DNA of 64,000 bases from Brevundimonas sp. A19_0 (GTDB lineage Bacteria > Pseudomonadota > Alphaproteobacteria > Caulobacterales > Caulobacteraceae). The position numbers and the translations under genes were made by a program. The notes under the pieces were generated by a model. It saw only the letters and a program-made list of their open reading frames with translations. It ran no database searches and had not been told where the DNA came from. The stretch is taken from contig NZ_JAGHQP010000007.1 in NCBI RefSeq assembly GCF_017744255.1, forward strand, positions 1 through 64,000. The letters run 5' to 3'. Positions 20,900-30,269 of this stretch are shown one piece after another (position 1 is the first letter of the stretch; each line of letters opens with the position of its first letter).

Positions 20900-21580
20900 T
20901 CAGGGGTAAAGGCGCTCGCGGCCCCAGGCCGCATCGGGGCCCGCCCGGTCGAAGCGCAGCCGGTCGTGCAGCCGGAACGGCCGGTCCCGCCAGAACTCGA
21001 TCTGCAGCGGCACCAGACGCCAGCCGCTCCACCGTTCGGGCCGGGGCACATCCTGGCCCTCGAAGCGCGCGGTCTCGCGCACCACGGCGGCCTCCAGCTC
21101 TGCGCGATCCGCCAGTGGCCGCGACTGGTCCGAGGCCCAGGCGCCGATCCGGCTCTCGCGGGCGCGGCTGGCGAAATAGGCATCGGCCTCCGCGGCGCTG
21201 ACCGGCTCCACCGGGCCACGCACCCGGATCTGGCGCCGCAGCGATTTCCAGTGAAACAGCACGGCCGCCTGCGGCTGTCCGGCCAGGTGGCGCCCCTTCG
21301 CGCTCTCGCGGTTGGAATAGAAGGTCAGCCCCTCGGGCCCCACATCCTTCAGCAGCACCATCCGGCAATCGGGCATGCCCTCAGCATCGACTGTCGCCAG
21401 CGCCATGGCGTTCGGATCGTTGATCTCGTGCGCCCGGGCATCGCCCAGCCAGCGGTCCAGCAGGTCGAACGGCTCGTCGCAGGCGAACTCGGCCTCGTCG
21501 CTGTTGGCGGCCAGGGCGGCGGCATAGTCGCGGGCGTATTCCTCGCGTGAGGGACTGGGCGGGATGACGGGGGTGCTCAT
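20900..21580 (-). CDS. pdxH: Pyridoxamine 5'-phosphate oxidase
   Basis: A 226-residue FMN enzyme that oxidises pyridoxamine-P or pyridoxine-P to pyridoxal phosphate. The FMN-binding elements are visible in [40 protein letters not shown] and [13 protein letters not shown]; the C-terminal substrate loop includes [12 protein letters not shown]. The length is standard. It is divergent from the DnaJ-like gene. Confidence 0.93.
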   Translation of the reverse strand: MSTPVIPPSPSREEYARDYAAALAANSDEAEFACDEPFDLLDRWLGDARAHEINDPNAMALATVDAEGMPDCRMVLLKDVGPEGLTFYSNRESAKGRHLAGQPQAAVLFHWKSLRRQIRVRGPVEPVSAAEADAYFASRARESRIGAWASDQSRPLADRAELEAAVVRETARFEGQDVPRPERWSGWRLVPLQIEFWRDRPFRLHDRLRFDRAGPDAAWGRERLYP

Positions 21581-21670
21581 AGCCGTCTTTCTAGCGCCGC
21601 CCGCGCCTCCCCGCGAGAGCCAGCGTCACGGTTAACCCGGCATTGACCCTGTTTGTGGCCTTTGGTGTCC

Positions 21671-22399
21671 ATGAGCGGCGCCGGCACCTCCCTTTCGACC
21701 TACCACAAGGCGCTGGCCACCCTTGGCCTGCCGGGTCCGGTCGATCCTGCCACGACGCGTCAGGCCTTCCTGCGCGCGGTCAAGGCGGCCCGCCCCGACC
21801 ATGCCGACGGCGATGCGGAGCGCTTTCGCGAGGTCATCGCCGCCTGGCACACCATTCAGGCCCGGACGCCCGATTGCCCGGCCCTGGCCCCGCCCGCCCG
21901 GCGGGCCGCACCGCTCCCGACCCTGTCGATCACCCCGCATCTCGCCCTGTACGGCGGTCGGGTCGAGACCGCCCATCGGGGACGGACCTTTCGTCTGACC
22001 CTGCCGGCGGGCCTGCGTGCAGGGGATCACATACGCCTCAAGGGTGCCGGGCGCGACGACGCCGACCTGTTCCTCGCCATTCGCATCCGCCCCGCGGACG
22101 GCCTGTCGGTGCTGGGTAATGACGTCTTCCTGCAGACCGAAGTCTCGCCGCGCGTGCTGGCCGACGGGGGTCGCGTCGAGGTCCAGACCCACGCCGGGCC
22201 GCGCAACGCCTGGGTGGTCGCGGGGCTGGAGCCGCCGGTCCGTCTGCGCCTGCGCGATCTGGGCCTGCCCGCCCGCGGCCGCCATCCGCGGGGCCACCTG
22301 TTCGTGACCCTGACCCCGGCCGAGGACGCCCCCTCGGCCGCCGAGCATCTGCTGGACCGCTTCGCCCGGGTCTGGACGACCGCGCCGCTTGCGGCCTAA
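21671..22399 (+). CDS. DnaJ-like protein with degenerate HPD motif
   Basis: A 242-residue protein. Residues 5-70 look like a J-domain (STYHKALATLGL, then FLRAVKAARPDH and FREVIAAWHTI) but the obligatory HPD is RPD. The rest matches a DnaJ C-terminal substrate-binding region: TFRLTLPAGLRAGDHIRLKG, then DLFLAIRIRPADGLSVLGND and later RGHLFVTLTP. There is no zinc-finger or Gly/Phe region, so the layout is CbpA-like. Loss of the His predicts poor stimulation of DnaK. The ATG at 21671 is preferred over upstream TTG/GTG codons. It is followed closely by aroC. Confidence 0.75.
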   Translation: MSGAGTSLSTYHKALATLGLPGPVDPATTRQAFLRAVKAARPDHADGDAERFREVIAAWHTIQARTPDCPALAPPARRAAPLPTLSITPHLALYGGRVETAHRGRTFRLTLPAGLRAGDHIRLKGAGRDDADLFLAIRIRPADGLSVLGNDVFLQTEVSPRVLADGGRVEVQTHAGPRNAWVVAGLEPPVRLRLRDLGLPARGRHPRGHLFVTLTPAEDAPSAAEHLLDRFARVWTTAPLAA

Positions 22400-22411
22400 G
22401 GCCAGAGGGCC

Positions 22412-23497
22412 ATGTCCCACAACAGCTTCGGCCATCTGTTTCGCGTGACCACCTGGGGCGAGAGCCACGGGCCGGCCATCGGCTGTGTCATTGACGGCTG
22501 CCCCTCCCGGATCCCCCTGACCGAGGCCGACATCCAGCCCTGGCTGGACCAGCGTAAGCCCGGCGGCAGCCGCTTCGTCACCCAGCGGCGCGAGAGCGAC
22601 ACGGTGCGCATCCTGTCGGGTACCTTTGACGACGGCGAAGGCCTGGTCACGACGGGCACCCCCATCAGCCTGCTGATCGAGAACGAGGATCAGCGCTCGA
22701 AGGACTATAGCGAGATCGCCCGCGCCTTCCGGCCCGGTCACGCGGACTATGTCTACCAAGCCAAGTACGGCGTGCGGGACCACCGGGGCGGTGGCCGCTC
22801 CAGTGCCCGCGAAACCGCCCTGCGCGTGGCCGCGGGCGCCATCGCCCGGCGCATCCTCGGCCCTGACATCAACCTTCGCGCAGGTGTGGTCCAGATCGGA
22901 CCGCATCGCATTCCGGACGACGCGCTCGACTTCGACGCCGTTCAGAGCAATCCGCTGTTTGCGGCATCCAGCGAGGTCGTCCAGCCCTGGTCCGACTATC
23001 TGGACGGCATCCGCAAGGCCGGCTCCTCGATCGGAGCCGTGGTGGCGCTTGAGGTCACCGGCGTGCCGGTCGGCTGGGGCGCGCCGATCTATGCCAAGCT
23101 GGATGCCGAACTGGCCGCCGCCCTGATGTCGATCAATGCCGCCAAGGGCGTCGAGATCGGCGCGGGCTTCGCCTCGGCCGAACTGTCAGGCGAGGACAAT
23201 GCCGACGAGATGCGGCTGGGACCGGACGGACAGCCCGTCTTCCTGTCGAATCATGCGGGGGGTGTTCTCGGCGGCATCTCGACCGGCCAGCCGATCACGG
23301 CGCGCGTGGCCTTCAAGCCGACCTCGTCCATCCTGACTCCACGCCGCACCGTGACCCGCGACGGCACCGAGACCGAGATCCGCACCAGGGGCCGCCACGA
23401 CCCCTGCGTCGCCCTGCGCGCCGTGCCGGTGGTCGAGGCCATGGCCGCCTGTGTGCTGGCCGATGCGATGCTGCGGCACCGGGCGCAAGCGGGGTGA
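22412..23497 (+). CDS. aroC: Chorismate synthase
   Basis: A 361-residue enzyme converting EPSP to chorismate with reduced FMN, the last common step of aromatic synthesis. Signatures are [19 protein letters not shown] at the start, [10 protein letters not shown], the [20 protein letters not shown] site, and [16 protein letters not shown]. The length fits the family. It overlaps the following acetyltransferase start by 1 nt (TGATG). Confidence 0.97.
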   Translation: MSHNSFGHLFRVTTWGESHGPAIGCVIDGCPSRIPLTEADIQPWLDQRKPGGSRFVTQRRESDTVRILSGTFDDGEGLVTTGTPISLLIENEDQRSKDYSEIARAFRPGHADYVYQAKYGVRDHRGGGRSSARETALRVAAGAIARRILGPDINLRAGVVQIGPHRIPDDALDFDAVQSNPLFAASSEVVQPWSDYLDGIRKAGSSIGAVVALEVTGVPVGWGAPIYAKLDAELAAALMSINAAKGVEIGAGFASAELSGEDNADEMRLGPDGQPVFLSNHAGGVLGGISTGQPITARVAFKPTSSILTPRRTVTRDGTETEIRTRGRHDPCVALRAVPVVEAMAACVLADAMLRHRAQAG

Positions 23498-23907
23498 TGC
23501 GCATTGTCCCCCTGCAGGATGACGACGTCGCAGCCGTCATCGCCTTATGGGAGACGTGCGGGCTGACCCGTCCCTGGAATGACCCCGCGCAGGACCTCGC
23601 GCTGGCCCGCAAGAGCGCCGATAGCGTCGTGCTCGTCGCCCGGGATGGAGTCCGGGTCTGCGGGAGCATCATGACGGGCTTCGACGGGCACCGGGGCTGG
23701 GTCTACTATCTGGCTGTGCACCCCGATGCTCGTCATCGTGGCCTCGGACGGGCCCTTATGACGGCTGCCGAGACGTGGCTGGCGGATCGCGGCGCCCCTA
23801 AGGTCCAGTTGATGGTTCGCGAGGACAACACCGAAGCTCTGGGCTTCTACGAGGCGCTCGGCATGACCTGGCAGGCTGTGGTGACGCTCGGTCGCCGACT
23901 TGACTGA
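23497..23907 (+). CDS. GNAT family N-acetyltransferase (YpeA-like)
   Basis: A 136-residue acetyltransferase. The acetyl-CoA site is seen in VYYLAVHPDARHRGLGRALM, followed by VQLMVREDNTEALGFYEALG. Size and layout resemble E. coli YpeA and its relatives, whose substrates are unclear. ATG 23497 overlaps the aroC stop; GTG 23494 in frame is an alternative that adds one residue. Confidence 0.85.
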   Translation: MRIVPLQDDDVAAVIALWETCGLTRPWNDPAQDLALARKSADSVVLVARDGVRVCGSIMTGFDGHRGWVYYLAVHPDARHRGLGRALMTAAETWLADRGAPKVQLMVREDNTEALGFYEALGMTWQAVVTLGRRLD

Positions 23908-23998
23908 ACCACCCCCTTTTCGCCACCGACACTGTTACCTATATAGCGCCCGAACCGGCGCGGGCTGACCCGCGTTCTGCAATCAGGGAGACCGCATC

Positions 23999-24694
23999 AT
24001 GATCGACGTCCGCCCCTTCAACAGCCTCGGCGGTGCCGACCACGGCTGGCTGAAGGCCCGCCATCACTTCTCGTTTGCCAACTATTATGACCCGAACCGC
24101 ATGAGCTGGGGCCGGCTGCGCGTGTGGAACGATGACGAGATCGCCGCCAAATCGGGCTTCCCGCCCCACCCCCACGCCGACATGGAGATCATCACCTATG
24201 TCCGCACGGGCGCCATCACCCATGAGGATTCGATGGGCAACCGGGGTCGCACCGGCGCCGGCGACGTCCAGGTGATGAGTGCGGGCACGGGCGTGCGTCA
24301 CTCCGAGTTCAACCTCGAGGATGAGACCACCACCCTGTTCCAGATCTGGATCGAGACCGACAAACCCGGCGCCAAGCCCGGCTGGGGCATGAAGCCCTTC
24401 CCGAAGTCGGACCGCAGCGGGAAATTCCAGGTACTGGCCTCGGGCAATCCGGATGACGGCGCGCTGGACATCAACGCGGACGCCCGGGTGCTGGGTGCCA
24501 CCCTCAAGGCCGGCGAGAGCCTGACCTATGAGCTGGCCGAGGGCCGCCGCGCCTATCTGGTGCCCGCTGTCGGCGCGGTCCAGGTCAACGGCACGGCCCT
24601 GAATGCCCGCGACGGCGCGGGGATCAAGGACGAACCTACGATCACGGTCACTGCCCGCGAGGATGCCGAACTGGTCATGGTCGACAGTCGCTGA
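23999..24694 (+). CDS. Pirin family protein
   Basis: A 231-residue bicupin. The metal site of pirins is seen as FPPHPHADMEIITY, THEDSMGN and the later GVRHSEFN (His and Glu). Related bacterial proteins such as YhhW have quercetinase activity; the physiological role is uncertain. GGGAGACC precedes the ATG. About 90 bp of non-coding DNA lies upstream and a hairpin terminator follows, so it is a single-gene unit. Confidence 0.9.
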   Translation: MIDVRPFNSLGGADHGWLKARHHFSFANYYDPNRMSWGRLRVWNDDEIAAKSGFPPHPHADMEIITYVRTGAITHEDSMGNRGRTGAGDVQVMSAGTGVRHSEFNLEDETTTLFQIWIETDKPGAKPGWGMKPFPKSDRSGKFQVLASGNPDDGALDINADARVLGATLKAGESLTYELAEGRRAYLVPAVGAVQVNGTALNARDGAGIKDEPTITVTAREDAELVMVDSR

Positions 24695-24700
24695 CGGCCG

Positions 24701-24726
24701 GGGCGACGCGGGAAACCGTGTCGCCC
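24701..24726 (+). terminator. Hairpin terminator after the pirin gene
   Basis: Stem GGGCGACGCGG / CCGTGTCGCCC (11 pairs, one of them G-U) around a GAAA tetraloop, followed by TTTC. It starts 7 nt after the pirin stop and lies just before the convergent methyltransferase gene end. Confidence 0.6.
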
Positions 24727-24733
24727 TTTCGCC

Positions 24734-25357
24734 CTAGGGCAGACTGAACAGGATGTGGACCCAGCCCACTTCCTGGGCCTTTTCCAGCGCCTCGAACAGC
24801 GGCACGGCGAGGAAGAAGGCCAGACCGTCACGCAGGGTCGTCAGGAAGAACACCGGCTTCACCTCCAGCGTATCGGTGTCCCGCCACTTGGAGAAATCGG
24901 GCCAGAAGCGGGGCGTGCGGGCCTTGTAGGCGCGGTAGGGCTCGCCGAAGGTCGCCTCCAGCCAGGCTTCTTCCTGCCGGACGGTCAGATAGAAGACGCC
25001 GACCGCGATCAACAGGAACAGGACGGCGATGGTCACGCTGCCCGTCTGGGCGCCCATACCGAACGCCCCCATGAAGCTGAAGACGTAGAGCGGATTGCGA
25101 CTGATCGAATAGGGTCCGAGGTTGACGATCTCGGCCTTCTTTCGCCCGCCGATGTAGAGCGAGCACCACGCCCGCCCCACCACGCACAGGGCGATCAGAG
25201 CCACGCCGAAGGTCTCCAGCCGCTCGTGCAGGGGCGTTTCCCCGCCCAAACTCTGGCTGATGGCGGCCAGCACCACAACGGCCACGATGGCGAGGGCCAG
25301 GGCCCCCTTCCGGATCAGCTGCACCCGGCGCAGATGATGGGGATCGGCCATGGTCAT
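24734..25357 (-). CDS. Isoprenylcysteine carboxyl methyltransferase-like membrane protein
   Basis: A 207-residue integral membrane protein with about five hydrophobic segments. LGPYSISRNPLYVFSFMGAFG and RQEEAWLEATFGEPYRAYKARTPRF (read as two shorter motifs) mark the PEMT/ICMT fold that binds SAM at a membrane face. Bacterial substrates are mostly unknown. AGGAG lies 6 nt upstream of the ATG at 25357. Confidence 0.78.
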   Translation of the reverse strand: MTMADPHHLRRVQLIRKGALALAIVAVVVLAAISQSLGGETPLHERLETFGVALIALCVVGRAWCSLYIGGRKKAEIVNLGPYSISRNPLYVFSFMGAFGMGAQTGSVTIAVLFLLIAVGVFYLTVRQEEAWLEATFGEPYRAYKARTPRFWPDFSKWRDTDTLEVKPVFFLTTLRDGLAFFLAVPLFEALEKAQEVGWVHILFSLP

Positions 25358-25487
25358 GAGGCACTCCTGTCGCCGGTGACGGTCCTCTCATTCCACCATA
25401 CGACGCGAAAGCCAAGCGGACGCGTGTTACCCCTTAAGACGGCCTTCACCCTGTTGGGCCAGCCTGTCGCGGAACCGGAGACCCGCC

Positions 25488-25754
25488 ATGCCCCGCAAAC
25501 GCCTGATCTCGCTCGCTGTCCTCGTGGGAAGCGCCCTCATGCTCCAGGGCTGTCTGGTCGGCCCGGTCGTCGGCGCCGGTGCGGCCGTGGTCGGCGGCAC
25601 GGTCAAGGCCACCGGCGCTGTGCTGGGGGCGGGCGTCGATGCCGTCACCACCTCGGACGAGGAAACCCGGCTCAAGCGTGAACGCGAACAGCGCGACTAT
25701 GAGCGCGAGCAACGCCGCTGCGAACAGCGCCGGGCCCACGGTCGCGACTGCTAG
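25488..25754 (+). CDS. Small lipoprotein (NF038104-like)
   Basis: An 88-residue predicted lipoprotein: signal MPRKRLISLAVLVGSALML then LQGC lipobox, a Gly/Ala/Val-rich segment, and a highly charged Arg/Glu tail with two cysteines. The pattern resembles small alphaproteobacterial lipoproteins catalogued as NF038104, from memory. The stop shares CTAG with the convergent acetyltransferase stop. Confidence 0.72.
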   Translation: MPRKRLISLAVLVGSALMLQGCLVGPVVGAGAAVVGGTVKATGAVLGAGVDAVTTSDEETRLKREREQRDYEREQRRCEQRRAHGRDC

Positions 25755-26221
25755 AGCGTCCGTTCCATGGCGTAGTTGTGGATGGCCACGCCGCCGATTT
25801 CAAAGTCACGCCGCGCCGTCACCGTATAGCCGCGCCGTTCGAACATGCGGCGCGCTGGCTCGCTGGCTTCGACAAACAAACGTGTGATCCCCGTCGAGCG
25901 GGCTGCGTTTTCCAGCTCGTCGAGCATCAGAGTCGCCACACCCTGCCCCGCAACGGCCGGATCGACATACACGAGGTCGATGTGACCATCGGCTTCCAGA
26001 TCGGCAAAGCCCGTCACGCGGTTCGCTTGATCGACCGCGACCCAGCCGCGCCGACCGTCCGTGATCTTCCGGCGAAAACGCTCTGCGCGCGACCCCTGCC
26101 CCACCCATGCCACGACTTGCTCGGCTGAATAATAGCGGGCGCCGATGTCCCGGACCGCGCGCTCATAGACTCCCGCCATGGCTTCGGCGTCGCCCTCGCG
26201 CATGGCCCTCAGCGTGATCAT
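25751..26221 (-). CDS. GNAT family N-acetyltransferase
   Basis: A 156-residue acetyltransferase. The fold is visible in MITLRAMREGDAEAMAGVYE, HIDLVYVDPAVAGQGVATLM (acetyl-CoA loop) and RLFVEASEPARRMFERRGY. The ATG at 26221 overlaps the queD stop (ATGA), so it is the last gene of the que operon, but nothing in the sequence links it to queuosine chemistry. The substrate is unknown. Confidence 0.85.
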   Translation of the reverse strand: MITLRAMREGDAEAMAGVYERAVRDIGARYYSAEQVVAWVGQGSRAERFRRKITDGRRGWVAVDQANRVTGFADLEADGHIDLVYVDPAVAGQGVATLMLDELENAARSTGITRLFVEASEPARRMFERRGYTVTARRDFEIGGVAIHNYAMERTL

Positions 26222-26586
26222 AACGTCAGCACGCACCGTTCGTTGATGGTCGGGCGGGCCACCTGGATGCGGCACAGGCCCGGCCAATCCGGCTTCATCC
26301 TGTCGGCGAACCACAGGCACAGGTTCTCGAGGCTGGGCATTTCAAGTCCCGGCTTTTCGTTGAGCAGGCCGTGATCCAGTTCCTCGGCCGCAGCCTTCAA
26401 GGCGCGATCCAGCGCGCCCAGGTCCGCGACCCAGCCGTGCTCGGCGTCGAGTGTCTCGGAGCGAACCGTCGCCTCGACCGTGAACGAATGGCCGTGCACC
26501 CGGCGATAGATGCTGCCCTCCGGCTCGTTCGGGAAGTGGTGGGCCGCATCGAAGGTGGCCTGTTTGGTGATCTCGAAAGTGGGCAT
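26218..26586 (-). CDS. queD: 6-carboxytetrahydropterin synthase-like (QueD family)
   Basis: A 122-residue tunnelling-fold enzyme; QueD converts dihydroneopterin triphosphate to 6-carboxytetrahydropterin in preQ0 synthesis. The zinc histidines are seen in FDAAHHFPN and VHGHSF, and the later DHGLLNE and SLENLCLWF are conserved. The usual catalytic Cys four residues before HGH (KCGRLHGH in E. coli, from memory) is Tyr here (IYRRVHGH). It sits between queE and a GNAT gene with 1- and 4-nt overlaps, so a role in deazaguanine synthesis is very likely. Confidence 0.85.
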   Translation of the reverse strand: MPTFEITKQATFDAAHHFPNEPEGSIYRRVHGHSFTVEATVRSETLDAEHGWVADLGALDRALKAAAEELDHGLLNEKPGLEMPSLENLCLWFADRMKPDWPGLCRIQVARPTINERCVLTL

Positions 26587-27218
26587 CAACGCACGCCAAT
26601 GAATTTGTGGGTCTGGACGCTCAGGCGCCACTGGGGGTGGGTCAGGCAGTAGTCGAAGGCCGCCGCGGTGTTGGCGACCGCATCAGGCCCGTCCATCGGC
26701 TGCAGCCAGAACCGTTCGAAGTCGAGGTCGGCGAACCGCTCGGGGCGGGCCGCTGCCTGCGGATAGACCAGTTTCAGCTCCTGCCCCGTGGTCTGCACCA
26801 CCGGCGCATCGGCCTTGGGGCTGACGCAGATCCAGTCGATGCCGCCGGGCGCCGCGATCGTGCCATTGGTCTCGACCGCGATGTCAAAGCCGCGCGCATG
26901 CAGGGCCGCGATCAGGGCCTCGTCCAGTTGCAGCAGCGGCTCGCCGCCCGTGCAAACGACCAGCGGACGTCCGCCCTGCCCGCTCCAGAGGCCCGCCACA
27001 TGGTCCGCCAGCGCCTCGGCCGACGCGAACTTGCCCCCGCCGTCGCCGTCCGTGCCGACAAAGTCGGTATCGCAGAAGGTGCAGACCGCCGACGCGCGGT
27101 CCTGCTCGCGTCCGCTCCACAGATTGCAGCCGGCAAAGCGCAGGAAGACGGCGACGCGCCCCGCCTGTCCGCCCTCGCCCTGCACCGTCAGGAAGGTCTC
27201 CTTGACCGAATAGGTCAT
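26586..27218 (-). CDS. queE: 7-carboxy-7-deazaguanine synthase
   Basis: A 210-residue radical SAM enzyme making 7-carboxy-7-deazaguanine from 6-carboxytetrahydropterin. The iron-sulfur cluster cysteines follow the C-X14-C-X2-C spacing ([10 protein letters not shown] ... VCTFCDTDF) described for the Burkholderia-type QueE, rather than C-X3-C-X2-[15 protein letters not shown] and [11 protein letters not shown] are further SAM-domain signatures. ATG 27218 overlaps the queC stop (ATGA); ATG 27230 in frame is possible. Confidence 0.93.
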   Translation of the reverse strand: MTYSVKETFLTVQGEGGQAGRVAVFLRFAGCNLWSGREQDRASAVCTFCDTDFVGTDGDGGGKFASAEALADHVAGLWSGQGGRPLVVCTGGEPLLQLDEALIAALHARGFDIAVETNGTIAAPGGIDWICVSPKADAPVVQTTGQELKLVYPQAAARPERFADLDFERFWLQPMDGPDAVANTAAAFDYCLTHPQWRLSVQTHKFIGVR

Positions 27219-27931
27219 GCGGCCACCCATTCGGCATGGCCGCGTGCGCGCAGCTCGCAGGCCGGACAGGTCCCGCAGCCATAGCCCCAGGCGTGCCGCG
27301 CCGACCGGTCGCCCCGGTAGCAGGTATGGCTGGTCTCAACGATCAGCTCGACCAGCGCCTCGCCTCCGATCCGGTCCGCCAGATCCCAGGTCTCGGCCTT
27401 CGTCAGGGCCATGAGCGGCGTCTCGATCCGCACCGGCTTGTCGAGGCCCAGCGACAGGGCGCGCTCCATGGCGTCGATTGTGTCCCGGCGACAGTCGGGA
27501 TAGCCCGAGAAATCCGTCTCGCACATGCCCCCAACCAGCACATTCAGCCCCCGTCGGTCGGCCAGCGCCGCAGCCACGCTCAGGAACACCAGATTGCGCC
27601 CCGGGACGAAGGTGGTCGGCAGGCCCCGGGCATCCATCTCCATGGCCTTGTCGGCCGTCAGCGCGCTCTCGGCGATGGCGCCATAGCCGGTCAGGTCGAC
27701 GACGTGGTCCTCGCCCAGCCGCTCCGCCCGGTCCGGCATCGCCCCGGTCATGCCCGCCCTTACCGCCAGCCGCGCCTGCATCTCGACCGCGTGCCGCTGC
27801 CCATAGTCGAAGCCGACCGTCTCGACCCGCTCATAGCGATCCAGCGCCCACGCCAGGCAGGTCGCACTGTCCTGCCCGCCCGAGAACAGGACGAGGGCCG
27901 AGGCGGCAGGCTGTCGGTCGAAAGCGCTCAT
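27215..27931 (-). CDS. queC: 7-cyano-7-deazaguanine (preQ0) synthase
   Basis: A 238-residue PP-loop ligase that converts 7-carboxy-7-deazaguanine to preQ0 with ATP and ammonia. The PP-loop [15 protein letters not shown] is at about 15-29, then [11 protein letters not shown] and [12 protein letters not shown]-terminal zinc site has cysteines in TSHTCYRGD and [11 protein letters not shown]. The ATG at 27931 is chosen to place the PP-loop at the normal distance. It is first in queC-queE-queD-GNAT and divergent from a hybrid kinase. Confidence 0.95.
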   Translation of the reverse strand: MSAFDRQPAASALVLFSGGQDSATCLAWALDRYERVETVGFDYGQRHAVEMQARLAVRAGMTGAMPDRAERLGEDHVVDLTGYGAIAESALTADKAMEMDARGLPTTFVPGRNLVFLSVAAALADRRGLNVLVGGMCETDFSGYPDCRRDTIDAMERALSLGLDKPVRIETPLMALTKAETWDLADRIGGEALVELIVETSHTCYRGDRSARHAWGYGCGTCPACELRARGHAEWVAA

Positions 27932-28132
27932 GACAAATCTGCGGTCGGCCGGCTGGCCGCGCGCATGCACAAAAAGCCCGGAGAGGCTGGGAAGTACGCC
28001 TCATACACCCCGGGGCCGGACGATGCAAAAACGTCGAAAATGGGGCGTGAAAACGGTCGTTTCCGCTATTTACCATTCTGAAAATGGTTGTCGGCTAAGC
28101 CTGAATTCCAGTTGAGGGAGTATCGGTCAGTT

Positions 28133-29764
28133 ATGCCGACGATCGAAAGACTGACCGAGAAGGCTGTGCCGGTCTCACCCGAGACGGTCGGGGCGGAGGT
28201 CTTTGCCCGCTTCAAGGCGGAACCTGACCTGCTGGTGATACCGGTGGTCAAGGACGGTCGACCGGTCGGCCTGATCGAGCGAAACGCCTTCCTCCTCAAG
28301 ATCGCCGGCCCGCTGGGCCATGCCCTCTACAGCAATCGCCCCGTCACCGAGGTCATGGACCCGGAACCCTCGGTGGTGGACGCCGGTGTGCGCATCGACA
28401 GCTTCTGCGACGCCATTATGGGCTCGGGGCCGGGCGCCCTGACCCGCGGCTTCATCGTCACCTATGAAGGCCGCTACCGGGGCGTGGGAACGGTCATCGC
28501 CCTGCTCAAGGCCATCAATGACGAGCAACGGCTGAAGAATGTCGAACTGACCGCGCAGGCGCGCGAGGCGGCGGACAGCCGTACCCAGGCGCTCGCCGCG
28601 GCCCGGGCCAGGAGCCAGTTCCTGTCCGTCATGAGCCATGAGCTGCGGACGCCCCTGAACGGCGTTCTGGCCGTCGCCGAACTGCTGCGTCGCCAGCCGC
28701 TCAATCCTGCGTCCCAGTCGCACGTCCAGACGATCGTCGACTCGGCCGACACGCTGTTGCAGATCCTCCAGGACGCCCTGGACCTCTCGCGGGCCCAGGC
28801 CGGCGAACTGGACATGACCCCCCAGGCAACCCCGCTCCGCGCCCTGATGGACGAGCTGGCTGCCCACTGGGACCCGCGCGCGGCCCAGGACAACGTCCAT
28901 CTGGTCGTCAGCTATGAGGGCGACACCGAACTCGCGGCCATGATCGACCCGGTCCGGATCCGCCAGATCTTCAACCACCTGATCGGCAACGCCCTGAAGT
29001 TCGCCCGCAACGGCATGGTCGAGGCCGGTCTGAAGGCCTGGCTGGACGGCGACCGCGTCGTCATGCAGGCCCGTATCCGCGACGACGGACCGGGCGTCGC
29101 GCCGGATCGTGTCGACGACATCTTCGAACCCTTCGTCCATGGCTCCGGCCCTGACGGCGCCGGCCTCGGCCTGGCGATCTGCCGCCAGATCATGGATCGC
29201 CTGGACGGTCGCATCTGGGCCGAGAACAACCCCGGCCGCGGGGCCACCTTCGCCTTTGATATCTCGGCCGAACGTGCCGAGCGTCCGGTCGAGACCGAGA
29301 GCAATGTATCCGATATGATGGACGCCGACTCCCTCGCCAATCCGCACATTCTGATCGTGGACGACAACGCCACCAACCGGGTCGTCGCCCAGGCGCTGTG
29401 CGAAATGTTCGGCTGTACGTCCGAGACAGCCGAGGACGGCATGGAGGCGCTGGACGCCATCAAGGCCCGGGATTTCGATCTGGTTCTGATGGACATCAAG
29501 ATGCCGCGCATGGACGGTCTGCAGGCCACCCAGGCGATCCGCGCGCTCAAGGGGCCGATGCGCCAGGTGCCGATCGTGGCCCTGACCGCCAATGCCGATC
29601 CCGAGGATGCCCGTCGCTATCTGGCCGCCGGCATGGCCGCCGTGGTCGAAAAGCCGATCAAGCCCGAACGTCTGCGCCACGCCATGAATGCGGCCCTCTC
29701 CGCCGGGGCTGCCGACGACGAAGCCGAGGCCGAGGCCGAGGGTCCCCAGGCCGCCGCGGGCTGA
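28133..29764 (+). CDS. Hybrid histidine kinase with N-terminal CBS region
   Basis: A 543-residue soluble kinase. Residues about 20-140 resemble a CBS pair (LLVIPVVKDGRPVGLIERNA, NRPVTEVMDPEPSVVDA, GRYRGVGTVIALLKAI), which often bind adenine nucleotides. Next come a short coiled coil, a HisKA domain with phospho-His in SVMSHELRTPLNG, HATPase boxes (NHLIGNALKFA, DDGPGVAPD, GAGLGLAIC) and a C-terminal receiver with phospho-Asp in VLMDIKMPRMDG. There is no membrane helix, so the signal is cytosolic. The ATG at 28133 follows GAGGGAG at long spacing; an in-frame TTG at 28088 is possible. Confidence 0.9.
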   Translation: MPTIERLTEKAVPVSPETVGAEVFARFKAEPDLLVIPVVKDGRPVGLIERNAFLLKIAGPLGHALYSNRPVTEVMDPEPSVVDAGVRIDSFCDAIMGSGPGALTRGFIVTYEGRYRGVGTVIALLKAINDEQRLKNVELTAQAREAADSRTQALAAARARSQFLSVMSHELRTPLNGVLAVAELLRRQPLNPASQSHVQTIVDSADTLLQILQDALDLSRAQAGELDMTPQATPLRALMDELAAHWDPRAAQDNVHLVVSYEGDTELAAMIDPVRIRQIFNHLIGNALKFARNGMVEAGLKAWLDGDRVVMQARIRDDGPGVAPDRVDDIFEPFVHGSGPDGAGLGLAICRQIMDRLDGRIWAENNPGRGATFAFDISAERAERPVETESNVSDMMDADSLANPHILIVDDNATNRVVAQALCEMFGCTSETAEDGMEALDAIKARDFDLVLMDIKMPRMDGLQATQAIRALKGPMRQVPIVALTANADPEDARRYLAAGMAAVVEKPIKPERLRHAMNAALSAGAADDEAEAEAEGPQAAAG

Positions 29765-29807
29765 TCGCGCCATTTGCAGGACCGGCCCGGCGCGATAAGC
29801 ACAGGGC

Positions 29808-30269
29808 ATGGACCTTCCTGCGATCGCCCCCATACTCCCGCAACTGGCCTCCGGCGCGGCCCATACCCACGCGCTCGGCTTCACCTATGACTCGCTGGAC
29901 GGGGACCGCGTGCGGATCCGCGTCCCCTGGCGCGAAGATCTGGTCGGAGATCCGGAAGCCGGCGTGATCGCGGGCGGCGGCGTCACCACCCTGCTCGATC
30001 ATGTCGGCGGGCTGGCCGTCTGGGTGGCGCTGGATAACTTCAAGCCGCTGGCCACCCTGGATCTGCGCGTCGACTATATGCGCCCGGCCCGGCCGCGCAC
30101 CGACCTGATCGCCGAGGCCCGCTGCTACCGGCTCACCCGGTCCATCGCCTTCGTGCGCGCCTGGGCGTTCGAGGACGCGCCGGACGACCCGGTCGCGGCC
30201 GCCCAGTCCGCCTACATTCTCACCTCCTCCCGGCCCGAGCGCCGGCCGCGTGTGGAGGCGGGCGAATGA
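29808..30269 (+). CDS. PaaI family thioesterase (first of pair)
   Basis: A 153-residue hotdog-fold thioesterase. VIAGGGVTTLLDHVGGLAVW contains the family's catalytic helix with Asp, followed by LATLDLRVDYMRPARP and SIAFVRAWAFED. It would cleave an acyl-CoA thioester in the cytosol; the substrate is unknown. The stop overlaps the next hotdog gene (ATGA), so the pair may form a heteromer or act on related substrates. Confidence 0.87.
   Translation: MDLPAIAPILPQLASGAAHTHALGFTYDSLDGDRVRIRVPWREDLVGDPEAGVIAGGGVTTLLDHVGGLAVWVALDNFKPLATLDLRVDYMRPARPRTDLIAEARCYRLTRSIAFVRAWAFEDAPDDPVAAAQSAYILTSSRPERRPRVEAGE

Noticed and set aside
27932..28132. preQ1 riboswitch before queC
   Set aside because: The leader lacks the class I or class II preQ1 signatures I know; only weak hairpins are present.
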